Shown here one piece after another: positions 53,549 to 63,813 of a DNA stretch of 64,000 nt; the stretch's first letter is position 1, and the number at the start of each line of letters is the position of its first letter. Source of the stretch: Phoebastria nigripes (taxonomy: Eukaryota > Chordata > Aves > Procellariiformes > Diomedeidae); NCBI GenBank assembly GCA_035582835.1, contig JAYKAV010000481.1:25128-89127 (forward strand). The letters run 5' to 3'. Position numbers and translations under genes: made by a program. The notes below the pieces were generated by a model. The model searched no databases and was not told the DNA's origin. It worked only from the letters and a program-made list of their open reading frames with translations.

Positions 53549-54278
53549 AAAGACTATGCAAGTTGTGCAACCTTGGATTTAGTTGGCACTTGTAGAGATT
53601 AAGTCAGTTTAAAATTCAATTAAGTTATTTGAGCATAGCGAATTTTCAGGAAATACAAACAGTGTTGGCTAAGGCATGAAAGCGATATAAATAAGAGAAA
53701 CTTCTTAAAGCTTTTGAGATCAATTAGATAAGCACAGATCGTTTTGAAGTTACAACCTGTCACCTTCCCTACCCGTGTAGGAAGATCAAAACTCTAGGAG
53801 AGTTCATTACTGTGCCACTTAAGGAAAGTGCTTGGGACTCAATCCTAATTGTATACGGTTTCAGTGTTCAAATGAACACAGCCCAATATATATTGGGGAA
53901 GTTACCTCATTTTCAACTGTGCCTCTAATTAGCTATGTAAGCTTCTTCAGAAAACCAGAAATAGTTTAAAAGGCAGGAACTAGAAAAAAGACTAGTAACA
54001 GAAGAAACAAGTAAGCATGGTACAGAGCTTAAATATATAAGCTTATATTGGTATTACTATTTATCCAACATAAATGTAGATTTACAGCTGCGAAAAAGTA
54101 ACCACCCAGATTAAAACTTCTCTTACCTGCAGAAGGCCTGCAAACTTAACTACCCCCCATCCAAGTCTGGCAACATCTGGCTCAACCAAACTCATCTGGT
54201 AAATATCCACAGCCAGGAATCTTTGAACTTGACCCCCATCCTTTGTTATGACTGTACAAGCAATTAGATCACTGTTAT
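28918..54278 (-). CDS. CLEC16A: CLEC16A, 3' part of the gene (last five coding exons)
   Basis: Five minus-strand exons join in frame to give the C-terminal part of CLEC16A: 54278-54127, 53390-53186, 51780-51610, 40060-39914 and 29276-28918. All five begin after AG and the four internal ones end before GT. Family knowledge: CLEC16A, orthologue of Drosophila ema, is a cytosolic endolysosome-associated protein acting in autophagy and mitophagy with the ubiquitin ligase RNF41/NRDP1 and USP8; despite its name it has no working C-type lectin fold. The part seen here covers the end of the conserved body (the ...[12 protein letters not shown]... and ...[18 protein letters not shown]... segments) and the Ser/Pro/Thr-rich, probably disordered tail. 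Introns within the window are 736 bp, 1,405 bp, 11.5 kb and 10.6 kb. The N-terminal exons lie outside the window. Identification is from memory of the human sequence, not from a search. Confidence 0.95.
29211..29250 (-). repeat. CLEC16A: In-frame 18-bp tandem repeat in the last CLEC16A exon
   Basis: Two 18-bp units differing at two adjacent bases, plus four bases of a third, encode the repeated hexapeptides MTISGQ and MIISGQ. The unit length keeps the frame. The human protein, as I recall it, has unrelated sequence at this place, so this is likely lineage-specific expansion in the disordered tail. Confidence 0.85.
29277..33948 (-). other. CLEC16A last intron, 3' part
   Basis: Intron sequence, or 3' UTR of the candidate alternative exon near its upper end. 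It has an A-rich tract at 29650-29716. The 19-mer AAAAAAGTCTCCTTTTAAA occurs twice, near 30666 and 31351. No exon or transposon recognised. Confidence 0.6.
29650..29716 (+). repeat. A-rich (AAAT)n/(AAAC)n tract
   Basis: ATAAATAAATAAAT is followed by A and CAAA repeats and a C6 run. It lies 370 bp before the last CLEC16A exon, as a T/G-rich stretch in transcript sense. Confidence 0.85.
33949..34025 (-). CDS. CLEC16A: Candidate alternative terminal exon of CLEC16A
   Basis: Seen: a pyrimidine-rich acceptor (TGTGTTTTCCTCTAG) is followed by 77 bases that, entered in the phase left by either exon 40060-39914 or exon 51780-51610, read [20 protein letters not shown], then GGHWV and TAG. The stretch is richer in CpG than its surroundings and encodes a strongly basic [11 protein letters not shown] core resembling a PKA-type phosphorylation context. 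Known, from memory and unverified: a shorter human CLEC16A isoform of about 906 residues exists with a different end; splicing from the exon ending ...VDKVP to this exon would give roughly that length. Inference: this is a conserved alternative last exon. A CATAAA at about 33797-33792 could end the transcript. It could instead be a chance open frame. Confidence 0.6.
34626..34657 (+). repeat. Nested inverted repeats (TTTCTAGAAA units)
   Basis: GTTTCTAGAAA at 34631 and TTTCTAGAAAC at 34647 are reverse complements; GAAAGTTTC at 34627 pairs with GAAACTTTC at 34642. Each TTTCTAGAAA is itself a palindrome. The alternating TTC/GAA blocks resemble heat-shock elements, but binding is only a guess. Confidence 0.75.
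36773..36796 (+). repeat. 12-bp tandem duplication
   Basis: GAGAACATTCAT is repeated twice head to tail. It lies in the last CLEC16A intron; no function is apparent. Confidence 0.85.
37825..37931 (+). repeat. G/T-rich low-complexity tract
   Basis: T runs alternate with G runs (GGG, GGGGGG, GGGGG, GG), ending in a long T run. On the CLEC16A sense strand it is an A/C-rich tract. It explains the overlapping low-complexity open frames on both strands. Confidence 0.85.
39914..40060 (-). CDS. CLEC16A: CLEC16A exon, Ser/Pro/Thr-rich tail ([10 protein letters not shown]...)
   Basis: This 147-bp exon starts after TGTTTTGCAG and ends CCATCAG|GTATT. It reads [15 protein letters not shown] followed by Ser/Pro/Gly-rich sequence containing [11 protein letters not shown] and [12 protein letters not shown]. 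The human counterpart has the same [10 protein letters not shown] start and a longer Ser/Gly run. Composition implies intrinsic disorder. It is a phase 1-1 cassette (49 codons), so it can be skipped in frame, and its outgoing phase also fits the candidate alternative exon at 34025-33949. It lies 11.5 kb after the previous exon and 10.6 kb before the last one. Confidence 0.94.
44384..45532 (+). mobile_element. CR1 LINE, 5'-truncated, with reverse-transcriptase remnant
   Basis: A non-LTR retrotransposon copy in sense orientation relative to the window, antisense to CLEC16A. It starts inside RT motif A ([11 protein letters not shown]) and keeps motif B ([11 protein letters not shown]) and the catalytic motif C FADDTK, then the CR1 C-terminal region ([28 protein letters not shown]). 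The ORF runs openly from 44404 to a TGA at 45022-45024; the same frame reopens at once to a TAA at 45292-45294. The 3' end is the usual CR1 tail (CCTTCCAACCCAAACTATTC) with short ATTCTATGAT-type repeats. Ten N calls fall between 45333 and 45423. Non-functional: about the first half of ORF2 is missing. It lies in the 11.5-kb CLEC16A intron. Confidence 0.93.
44404..45294 (+). pseudogene. CR1 ORF2 (reverse transcriptase) fragment, disrupted
   Basis: The frame has 206 open residues, then TGA where the family normally has a cysteine codon after ...LVRPHLQY, then a further 89 codons to TAA. RT motifs B and C, including the FADD catalytic aspartates, are present. The endonuclease domain, the RT fingers and most of motif A are absent through 5' truncation. 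The second stop (CTA TAA where the family has CTA AAA) is also present in the inverted copy at 47007-47445, so it was probably already in the source element. Not expected to make protein. Confidence 0.85.
47007..47445 (-). mobile_element. CR1 LINE 3' fragment, inverted relative to 44384-45532
   Basis: It begins with GAATCATAGAATCATAGAATAG and GGTTGGAAAGGATC, the reverse complement of a CR1 tail, and continues to the segment coding [16 protein letters not shown] on the minus strand. Over about 430 bp it is very close to the end of the plus-strand copy, including the shared TATAAGAG stop site. Its truncation point lies at ATCAGGGGGATGG, next to an 11-bp direct repeat (ATTCTCAGTCT at 47444 and 47467). 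It is in the same transcriptional sense as CLEC16A. Confidence 0.93.
47588..47606 (+). repeat. A19 homopolymer
   Basis: Uninterrupted run of 19 A about 140 bp from the end of the inverted CR1 fragment; not part of that element. Confidence 0.85.
48795..48846 (+). repeat. C25 homopolymer followed by (ATC)n
   Basis: An uninterrupted run of 25 C (48795-48819) is followed eight bases later by about 6.5 ATC units (48827-48846). On the CLEC16A sense strand it is G25, able to form G-quadruplexes; the true length in the genome is uncertain because sequencing of such runs is unreliable. Confidence 0.95.
50541..50583 (+). repeat. C-rich tract joined to A19
   Basis: TCCCCTTCCCCCCCTCCCCC continues through more C into 19 A. 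On the minus strand it is T19 followed by G-rich sequence with four G runs, another potential quadruplex site in the CLEC16A intron. Confidence 0.9.
50796..50941 (+). repeat. 145-bp direct repeat, copy A
   Basis: The 146-bp block starting GACTCAGGCAAGCTGAGCTG and ending GTAACAAG recurs in the same orientation at 52817-52961. I count about eight substitutions and one single-base indel, so roughly 94% identity. No transposon family was recognised. It lies 670 bp beyond exon 51610-51780 in transcript sense. Confidence 0.9.
51610..51780 (-). CDS. CLEC16A: CLEC16A exon ([12 protein letters not shown]...ASVDKVP), symmetric
   Basis: This 171-bp exon starts after AACATAG, completes the Ala codon (G|CT) and ends GTTCCAG|GTGAGA. 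The peptide includes [35 protein letters not shown] and [14 protein letters not shown], matching CLEC16A from memory. The RRGSS and QRS segments are plausible basophilic phosphorylation sites (inference). The length is a multiple of three and both borders are phase 1, so skipping it would preserve the frame. A 145-bp duplication lies on both sides: 50796-50941 downstream and 52817-52961 upstream in transcript sense. Confidence 0.95.
51781..53185 (-). other. CLEC16A 1.4-kb intron
   Basis: Intron between exons 53390-53186 and 51780-51610. It contains copy B of the 145-bp repeat at 52817-52961. Otherwise unremarkable AT-rich sequence; the short open frames have no recognisable homology. Confidence 0.8.
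52817..52961 (+). repeat. 145-bp direct repeat, copy B
   Basis: Second copy of the block at 50796-50941, starting GACTCAGGCAAGCTGAGCTG. It sits in the intron upstream of exon 51610-51780, so the two copies bracket that exon. Flanking sequence is unrelated beyond the borders, arguing for a local duplication of just this segment or two insertions of one unnamed repeat. Confidence 0.9.
53186..53390 (-). CDS. CLEC16A: CLEC16A exon ([14 protein letters not shown]...MQRIA)
   Basis: This 205-bp exon begins after TTCTTAG in phase 0 with [16 protein letters not shown] and ends ATAGCAG|GTGAAC one base into an Ala codon. It encodes the [16 protein letters not shown] segment, a conserved [18 protein letters not shown] motif and the basic tail [12 protein letters not shown]. 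The Arg/Lys-rich run is strongly conserved across vertebrate CLEC16A; its function is not shown by the sequence. A T11/A23 tract sits about 130 bp before the acceptor. The ATG near the exon start is an internal methionine, not a start codon, because the upstream exon joins in frame. Confidence 0.95.
53518..53551 (+). repeat. T11/A23 homopolymer junction
   Basis: Eleven T run directly into 23 A, so 11 bp each side form a perfect palindrome. The tract is about 130 bp before the acceptor of exon 53390-53186. Length may vary between individuals or be mis-called. Confidence 0.9.
54127..54278 (-). CDS. CLEC16A: CLEC16A exon (NSDLIACTV...VVKFAGLLQ)
   Basis: This 152-bp exon starts after a cttccttcag acceptor and ends at CTGCAG|GTAAGA. 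Its first two bases (AT) complete a codon begun in an exon beyond the window; 50 whole codons follow, so it leaves in phase 0. The peptide contains [17 protein letters not shown] and [14 protein letters not shown], nearly identical to the human CLEC16A segment I recall. This is the well-ordered, highly conserved region before the basic [13 protein letters not shown] stretch. No catalytic motif is visible. It lies 736 bp upstream, in transcript sense, of the next exon. Confidence 0.95.
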
Positions 54279-55733
54279 CTGAAGGAAGGAAGGAAAAAAG
54301 TTACATAGCTACTGAAGTTAAAGATTCTGGGTTTTGGTTGTTTTATGTAACATAACATGTTAATATATAAAAGTGTAATCATGTTTACAACACATTTAAA
54401 GTTATTCAAGTTTGTTTGGTTTGGGTTTTGTTTTGGGTTTTTTTGTTTGTTTGTTTTTTTAAAAGATATACTTTGCATTTCCCTATCATATTTACAGTTA
54501 CATAGAAAGGACAGGATATATTTTAACAGTGGTTCAGATATCTTACAAGTTATGTATAAGATGTGTATTATACACACCCTGCTTTCTCTTACCACCTTCA
54601 TTACCTTTTAGTATAAACGGTCACTTCATTTCAGGGGTGAAATTGCAACAGTGTTGACTCCTCTCACTAAGTGGAAGCCTCAAAAAGTCTTGTCAAAAGG
54701 CCACAGATACAGTCCTACACCATTGCAGGCAATTACATCTACCTCATTATAAACTCAGGCTCTGTTCTGACACAAGTCGCCTTTCTACAGGTCTGAAACC
54801 TGACTATTCTGACTGTTGGAAGCCTTTCAACTTCAAGACTATAAGGACTCTCCAGGTAAATTGTATCAGGTTTTTGCCAATATTTGTTAAATGAGGTGAC
54901 ATTTTTCCTTTACCCACCCATTTTATTCATTTATATTGAATAAACATATCCTCTCCTAACCATTACTCTAGGACCCCTCAAACAAGCCCCAAAATACAGA
55001 TCTCAAAAAGTAAATACACCATTCCCTGATCCTCCTGTATCTCCCCACTGCACCTGTTCCAGTTCAAACCCATCATTCTTGAAAAGTGACTAAATCACCT
55101 TCTTTACACCAGCTAAAGTCTACTGAGCGCCCCATAAACTTGCACTGACACCTCCTAGCAGACCTTTGCTAATCTTACAAGTTGCTTTTTCTTTTGCTTC
55201 AAATTGATACTTCCACTCACATACTTAATACACAAAGGTCTTTTTCCTCTCTCATCTAGCACAGAGAGTACAATTGTACAATTTATAGCAAGTAAAAGAT
55301 TCTATGACCATGCATGCTGTCCCGCCGAGTTCATCATCTTTGCAATTCTAGATGGTACTCCACATAATTTGATGGATTTAGCCAGCTACGTTGCAGCATT
55401 TTAACTATTTCCTGCAATAGTTTTGATTGCGTGTTGGTTTTGGGTTTTTTAGGATAGAAAGCATCCCACCTGAAAGCAATGAGTTCTATATTTTGCTTCT
55501 ACCTTAGCCATACGTTTTCAACACACTCATTCTCCTTAGCACTCTCATTCCTTAGTATTGCTAAGGCATTGATAGAGTCAGCAGTTTGGAGTTATTCGTT
55601 CAAATAGCCTTTCCTAAAATGAGGGTTCAGTGCAATAGGTATCAATTGTTGTTAAGATGTACGAGGCTTTTTTTCCCCTCCTATTCCACATACACATANG
55701 ATTTTTAAGGATGCTGTATTTTTAGATGTATGT

Positions 55734-56084
55734 CTATATACTGAAATCAGTTTGATAAATGGTATCATTTACAGTAAAGTAAGTATCTTTCAAAAAGGCT
55801 GCCGCCTTATTCAGATTTTTTATATCTATCTGAAGGGAGCTATTCTGACACACAGAATTCAATGTATCTCTAATACTTGTAGCTGTATCTCCATACTGAA
55901 CGCTGACNTTAGCTGCTCTTGCATCTGAAAACCAGCTGTAGTGTTTTTCATGTTGTTTACACAACGCATTAAAAATAATCCTGCTAAAGTTCAACTCTAT
56001 GTTCAGTATCTGAATTAAAACAATGGAAAAAATATCTGGTTTTCTCCTCTTTAGTTTCTCATGGAAAAAAAAACACCCTAAAAA
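55734..56084 (-). other. Unidentified open frame in the upstream CLEC16A intron
   Basis: A minus-strand frame is open from just after a TAG at about 56085 to TAG at 55736-55734. It has no ATG near its start. The upstream part is hydrophobic (LILLVLFLGCFFF), followed by a stretch with three N-x-S/T sites, two cysteines and an amphipathic segment (NLNKAAAFLKDTYFTV). One base is N. An AG acceptor-like site (ATTGTTTTAATTCAG) lies inside at about 56011, but the phase it offers to CLEC16A hits an early stop. I do not recognise the family; it may be a gene relic or chance. Confidence 0.25.
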
Positions 56085-59000
56085 TAAAACTAGAAGAATT
56101 AGCTAAATGGATAGGAATGAGGCTGCAGGTTATACAAAACAGTAAAACTTAAATTTACTTATCCAAACATCTAAACAAGTTGTTAATACCATATTTCATA
56201 CTAGAAACATCTGTGGGATAGATACAAGCTACAAGTGGAAGCACACAGCTCTTCGCAGTTGCAGGTCATACAGCTAGGGACAACAGCCATAAATTACGGT
56301 TTGGGAGGTGGAGGAAATTTTTTTGTGCGTAATACAGCACAGCAGGTTACCCAGAAAGATTGTGGAATTTCTATCACCAAAGGTTTTCAAAGTTTCAGAA
56401 AAACAAAACAAACGCCCCTCCCAAAACCAACCTCCTCTTCCCCCCAAAAAACCCCCCGCACCACAACCGAGAGGCCCCTTCCAAATAACATTTCTATGAT
56501 TCTACCAATTACCCTTTACCAGCAGGATCCATTCAAAATTGATTGGGTGGTAGGAGAGAAAGGGAGGAAATATGGAACCCTAATACAATTAAAAGAGGAT
56601 AATTAATGCTAATCCAGTGTGAATTTAGTGTGAGCTTTTGAAATTTAAGAAAACAAGTTTAATCAATAAATACAACACTGCTACTTTTCTGCAATACATA
56701 CAGGACATGATTCAGTTACATGAGTATTGATTGCTATTACCTTCTCATATGCCCTAGAAAGCTCAAGAAATCCATACAGGATTGGCAAATATTATGATAG
56801 GAGCCTATAGGAGATTTATTGCTTTTTAGAGGAGAAGCTGAGACACCAGGCAGAAAATCATAGGAGATCTAAAATGGCAATGTAGGCTACGTTTAGCCAA
56901 CAGAATCCTACTCCAATATTATTGTACCAATGACTAATAATCTGAACAATAAAAGATAACAATATATATTAAATGCATCAAAAGCTCTATCTAAATTTTT
57001 GATCCAAAAGTGTATCTGTATATAATTTATACATACACATCTAGAAGTGGTAACAGAAGTATACATCTAATACATCCCTCCAGAAATTACTTTTTAATAC
57101 CTTAATTATTCCACCTTTTCATTTATAACTGGAAAGCTTGAAGTTATTATCAATGTTTCTAAGTCATGGGAAAACAAGAATAATGCAAGTGTCATTTATT
57201 CTGAACTGGCCTGTGAATTTAGGCATAAAACACCCAAACATATTTGATTGTTTCGAAATGCGTAATGTTATATACATCACGGAATGAAAAACAGAAGCCT
57301 TCTAGTAGGAAGGATTATAGCCAGGATTTAACTTCTCTGAAAGAGACTTGGAATTACGGTTGATAACAAAGTGAATGTATTTCTACAATAAAATGGCAGA
57401 CATGATCTCTGAATGTACACAAGAGGGTAATACCTCTGCTTTACACTGGTGTATCACTGTAACACTGTGCCAGCTGAAGTACACACAGTTTTAAGAAGCA
57501 GGCTGAAAGAAACTTGAAAGACCATCACAACAAAAACTGACATGAAAATCAGAAATACCTTTTTTTTTTTTTTTAGAGCAAAAAGCTTAATAATTTGACT
57601 AACTTAGTTTAAAGAATACCTGGGAGGCAGGAAGATTTTAATCCATACATAAATAGTACAAACAGATAAGAAATTTAATACAGGGCCAAGTCTAATAGAC
57701 AAAAGCTACAAATGGCAGCAGTTCCATGGTGAAAATAATTGACTGATGAAACTACACAATTGGTAGTCTGTTCCTTCACAGGACAGTTTCTAATCAAGAA
57801 CTAATGTTTTTCTAGGAATACACTTTGGTTCAAACAGAACTAGCTTCAGGGAAGTTGTACATAATGCACAGGATATATGCAATGTTTTTTTCCAAGCCAC
57901 AGAAACAATAAAACAAGAAAATCCCCATGAATACAGCTATTAACTGAGAAGGAATTAATTCTCAAACAGTTGGTATGACTAAAAAAAGGATGGGCTTACT
58001 ATATGGCCTATCCTCTATATTGCATAAACTCTTACAGCTGATACCTTTTTTGAAGCAGTTTCAGTAACAAGCATAAAGTGTTATCAGTGTTAACGAGCCC
58101 TCACGGCTTCCAACAATTACAGATGTGTTTCAAAACAGGACTCTGGAACATGTCTGGTTACTTCTTAACTTGGGACCCTTTATTTATTGTCCCTTTCATT
58201 CTTTAATCCAATTAGTCCATCAACATATTTATTTCAGTCGATACGAATTCCTGGAACAGCCCTATTCTTCTCAAGACCTGAAGTAACTGGATTTGGACAC
58301 CTCTGAACATGTAATGTGAGGCTCCTGAATTCTGTGGATAATCTATTGTGAGATTCTCAACGTATAGGCCACACCACCAAATAGACTTGTGAAGTTCTCA
58401 AATACTTGGTTTTGTCCAGTATTTATACAGCTTTTAGTGTAACAGCAAGCAGATTAAAATACTTGGAATCACTGCTGTACAAATTCAACTGCCTGACTAC
58501 AAAAATGCAGTACTTCAGGTAAAGAACTCAAAGGGCAGAAGTTGTTTTCCAGAGCAGAAAGTTTTCATTTTAGATCTGACAGAAACTTACAAGTAAAGCA
58601 TTACTGTAAAAGTTTATCAAAGAACAGAAAGGAAAATTACTCATTTATTAGGCAACTGTTACAGGAATCTTTTGAGTTTATACAACTGAATGTAGCCCAT
58701 ATACATGACTGTTTCTAGTTCACAGCTGCTGAAGGGTCATAAGCTACAGTCATCCTTTAAGACAAAAACAAAAGAGAAAGTGTGGTTAAACACATTTCCA
58801 GCGAACTAATCTGAGAATACTTACAGTTATGCTATAGAACAGTTACAGATACTCAACCACATTTACATGAAAGAATTTCAAGCCAAGGAAACTTCAGTAC
58901 TATTGAAATTTGATCTGGGGATTAAAGTGAACCACAGACTGAATGGCTCACTGACATTTCACTGCTGCAAAGAAGTGTTGTATCATTTCTGAGATTAACA

Positions 59001-61553
59001 GGAATGCTTAATTTTTCCTCATGTAAAATGAAGCTTGTAACCAGTTTGCACACTACACCTCTAAGACATGGATCCAAGATTTCTCTGGACTTTCTCCAAG
59101 AAAAATACAACTTTTAGGAAATACAGCCTAGGAAGGAGAGTTCAAAGACTTCAGCTGCTTGCAGTGAAGATTTAAATTAGGTGAAAATATTGCATGAACA
59201 CAGGCAACTATTTGCCTGGAAAGATTGTATTATATGAAGTCTTCACAAATAGAACAGCTACTTTAGGAGATGGTCTAAATATACTTGATCTGCCTCAGGT
59301 CTTAATCTTTAATGACTTTATAATTTACAGTCATCACAATTCTTGAAATCATCTGCAGACATTAAAAGCTCTTACAGAAAACTTTTAGCACTTTGTGTGC
59401 GTAGCTGGCAGTCCAAGATAAGCATTAGGCTGCAGATAGTTAATGCGCCACCTCCCACTTTACGTAAAGAACTTTTTCCAACAGCATGTAGCCCATTTGG
59501 TACGATATTCTGCTTTACTCTTTACTATGACAGTCTTTAACTGCAAAGAACTTCAGAGTTAAAGTTTTGCACTTTGATGAAATGAGCTTATAGAGGAATA
59601 TACAATCCTTGACAGAACTACAACATATTCCCCAAATATACTCAGAGCTTACAAAGCCATTTCAGATTTTATGTAAGTCCTGTGAAACAATTATCTGCAC
59701 CACACTCTCTACCCAGAATGTTTTTGACAACCTATGTTTTGACCATGTTGTTGAACAGTTTAAAATTAATTACTTCCGTCACTCTTCACAATAAACAGCC
59801 CTCTTTCAGAGAGGCTCAGAATTACTTTCTCACTATGTCTGCCATCTCTCTTTTGTCCAGTAGAAAGTCAGAATCTCAGTTCACATATTAGTCCCTCCTC
59901 TTGGTCAGGACAGGATGCCACCACCCCTCTTGAGTAGGGGAGCACTGTTCCCATCAGGAACAGCAGAAAAGAGAATAACTGCTAAGAGTGACTTGAAATC
60001 TCTGTTCTTCCAAGAAATACTAACCACTTTAAAAGAAGAATTCTTCTTTAATGAATTTCTCACCACCTGTTTCAGATAAAGAAATAGGTCTCAAAGACAG
60101 TTTTAATGCTAAAGACTTTTTAAAAAAGAAAAAGACTGTGTCAAGATTTACTGAACAAAAAGGAAGATTCAGGAAAAAGGCAAAGAGCTTTAAGATGACC
60201 TTGGAAAGAGGGGGAAAATACAGAACTGTATACACATGAATTGAGAAGGCAAGATAAATTGAGAAGAAACCCAGGGCGCACATTTCAGAATGTAAACCAA
60301 AGGACAAGTCATGTTAAAGATGGTTTGGGTTGTGGCTTTTTTTTTTTTTCTTCCCCCTCCCCCCCAAACATGAGATGAAAAAGTATGAAAAAACTGTCTT
60401 TTAAAAATCACTTTAAAAACTCTTGTTGACATAAAGTATGTACAACCATAACTGTGTGGGGAAAAAAAAAAACCAATAATCAGACTGGGTTTGAGTATAC
60501 TTAAACAAAAAACTAGTGGAAGAAAGTAGCTAACAAATATGTTTACCAAAAAAACATTTATTCTAGTAGCCATCACAGAATTTTGAGAGCACATCTTTTC
60601 CCCATTACTGTTCTTGATAATTTTTTTCCTCTGAATATGAAGATTTATTTCTGTACACCTCCAAATAACTGAAAATAAGGGACAACGTATTATAAGTGCT
60701 AATCACACACAGGGTACTGCAACCAAGCAGAAGCACGCTTGCTCCTAAAACTTATTTTCTTGTAAACACAAGATTACTTATTACCATGCAGAGGGACTCT
60801 GTATTGCAGCATCATTTTCTTGAACTGTCTTAAGAATGCACTTCTGACAATATTTTTTTTTAAAATTATTTAAATACCTTCATTGTATTTTTTTTAAACA
60901 GATACCAAGTTGTTAAATACAAATCTAGCATTTGCTGCTACCAGGCAGGTGTATTTTAAAAATATTTCAAACCAGTACTTATAAATCTAACAGAGAAAAG
61001 ATCACTATCACAAGTAAAACATTAAATAATTAACTATTATCAAACAAGCAAAACAGTCCAATTAGGCTCTTTCACATTACCACCAACAAATATAAGATTT
61101 GAACAGCATACACACTACAGATGACTTATGCCACTAAGTCCAGAAAAAATCTTGCCTCCTGATGATATCCAGGAACAAGTGGATGTTAGCATTTAAAAGG
61201 AGTATCTGCTGGAATTTCTTATGAGAGATGTGATTTCCTCTCAGATGCTTATCAAGTTTCAAGCACACTGAACATAATCCATTTTCTTGTACCATGTGTG
61301 CTAGTACTCACCAACTTACTAGTGTAGGCTAGTGAAAAAATTTAGTTGTCAGAGTATCATGAAACCTTCACACTCATCTCAAGTGTTTCATGACCATCTG
61401 GAAAATGCTCAAGACTAGTGTACAGTGATGCGGGAATACAAAACCAGATATGATATTCTCTTCTGCAAAGCGTAAACCTAAAATGACTAGTTATTTTTGC
61501 TCAAACTGCCTTTTTTTTTTTAACATAAGTGTATATGTAATTCTTTCATATAC

Positions 61554-61566
61554 GTGTGTGTGTGTG
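61554..61566 (+). repeat. Short (GT)n microsatellite
   Basis: About 6.5 GT units followed by CGCACA, in the upstream CLEC16A intron. Confidence 0.85.
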
Positions 61567-63227
61567 CGCACATATAAAAAGCATTTATATAGATGCCTTT
61601 AAAAAGGTATTTTGGTCTCTTAAATGCATTATAAAAATATTAGAGAAGTATACAGGAAAATAAGCTGTCATTTCAATTTATCTAAAAACCACACGATTCT
61701 GCAGCAAATGGGAACTGATAAAAGCTTCATTTTCAGCTTGTAATGAGTATCTGGATTTTAACATTGGCATAAAGTTCAGACAGCTCAGTTTTCAAATCAA
61801 TAAATCCAACTCACTGATGTTTGCTTTGCCATTATGAAAACAATGTCAAAAGTTAAACACCTTCTTACAGAAAGCATCTAGCTGTGACATTATGGAGAGA
61901 AAAAAATTGAACCATGTTGTTTATTAAGCTGTATTTAAATAAACTTCAGTGTCTGAGGGATGACAACACTGAACTTGAGAAGCACTGGACTGATTATGTT
62001 ATTTCACTGTTAATGTACTCTGACAGCAGAGGGAAAGGCTCTGTGCGAGAGAAATCACACTTGCCAAATCTCTCAACTGGACAGCATCTGTAATGAATTC
62101 CTGAATATGACAATCCAGAGAACAAATCAGAAAAACTTCTGGGGAGAAAACTTTTCTGAGAGGAATTATCTGCAGAAGCATGAGCAATGACAAAGACCTT
62201 GTTTTACATGCAGGTCTTCGTAACAGGACAATAGCCTGGGAACAGTTAAATTTTTATCAGGAAAAGTATGCTTGTCTTGCTCTGAAATAACCTCTTTTTA
62301 AGCCAATACCTCATGTATTGTCCCACTTGTTCCTCAAGTGAGAAGAAAATTACACTCATTCATCTCTGAAGAAAGCTTAGCAACTGTACACTCTAAAACC
62401 TCCAAAGCATCTGTTAAACTTGGAAATCCTGGTATTTCACTGACAGAAGTGTCATTACTTAGGAAATCAGGGGAATGGAGAGCAGTCTGTTATACAGCAT
62501 TACCCTTCATAGACTAGGCAACTGAAAGACTATGCAGAAGCATTTGCATCAAGAATGCAACAAATCAAGCATCTACCTAGGTGTTCCCATGAAGTACATT
62601 TAGTTGAAATTAGAGGACGTGTCCTGGTCATACACCTGCACTACATTTTGGCTTACTCTTTTTTCCTCGAATATGACAATGTATTTAGGAATTTGATAGA
62701 CAAGCCCCAAACATCAGTACTTTGGAAAAGAAACTAAACAAAAATCTCTTTTAGCATACTTAACATAGTCCTGAAATTAAGTTATTTAAAAATATTCATA
62801 AGAATTAAAAGCTAAAAATTTTAGTGTTATCTACCCACAGTGAAATCTCTTACAAAACTATAGAAGGAAGCTTTCATTTGCCTAGGCAGTTTATGTTCAA
62901 ATTAAATGCTACTTATGCAAATAAATTGAACTAAGTTTCATTTTCCTGACCATAGTGTACTGTTTATGTTCACTGAAGAGACCTGCAAAGTAACTGGATA
63001 AGGACTCAAAAGATAAGTTATATTCCTTGGAAGATATTTAATAGAAGAAAAATGTATATGCCCTATGATAAAACCTCTTATCAATGTCTGCAAATACCTG
63101 TTTGTGGGGAGTAAAGAAGATGAAGCCAGTGGTATCCAGTAACAAGATGAGAAGCACTGAGCACAAATTGAAATACAGGAAATTCCACAAAAACATTTGG
63201 GGGAAAAACCCAACAAAAACCCACAAA

Positions 63228-63422
63228 CCTTTTTTATTGTGAAGGTGGGTCAAACGCTGAAACAGGTTGCCCAGCGATGCTGTGAAATCTCCATCCTTGA
63301 CGATGTGCAAAACCTGACTGGTGAGGGCCCTAGGCAACTTGCTCTAGCTCACCCTGTTCTGAGCAGGTGGGTTAGACTAGACAATCTCCTGAGGTTCCTT
63401 CCAACCTCAATTATTCTATGAT
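63228..63422 (+). mobile_element. CR1 3'-end fragment, older copy
   Basis: GAAGGTGGGTCAAACGCTGA, then AACAGGTTGCCCAG, GAGCAGGTGGGTTAGACTAG and CCTTCCAACCTCAATTATTC are recognisable, in order, as the last 190 bp of CR1. It differs more from the familiar consensus than the copies near 45-47 kb, so it is older or from another subfamily. Confidence 0.9.
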
Positions 63423-63813
63423 AAATTTTCCTCAAATCTTATTAAAAAAATGTTGACTATGATGGACTTTATACAGCCTGTATATTTGGTAGAGACAGAG
63501 TGAACAAGGAGACTTAACTATAATGTTACTTTTTTCAGTTTTGACAAAGAAATAATGGCTTTAAATGTATCATCATTTACCTCTTGGCCATGGCATTTAA
63601 AACATTGTCACTAACAGAATCAGCAGCCTGAAACCAACCAACTTGAGCTGCCAATTAACTTCACACAGTGAGCTGCTGAATAAGATTAAAGAAGCCACCT
63701 ACATGAGACACCTACAAACTCACCTGCAGTCTAAGGCAGGCAGTTATCACCTAATACATGAGTGCTTCAAAACCATATACAGTAAAAAACAATACTGAAA
63801 AGTAACAGTATAT

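Larger units (their letters stand above)
54279..63227 (-). other. CLEC16A intron upstream of exon 54278-54127
   Basis: At least 9.7 kb of intron up to the window end, as the preceding exon was not found. It holds the unidentified open frame near 55.9 kb, C/A-rich tracts near 56.43 kb and 60.36 kb, a (GT)n tract at 61.56 kb and, beyond it, the two terminal CR1 fragments. Nothing else recognised. Confidence 0.65.

Noticed and set aside
56235..56606. 123-codon plus-strand frame, Pro/Thr/Lys-rich
   Set aside because: The peptide is produced by a C/A-rich low-complexity tract near 56.43 kb; no other support.
60190..60594. 134-codon minus-strand frame
   Set aside because: Driven by low-complexity runs (poly-A/poly-G in that strand) and intronic; no family resemblance.
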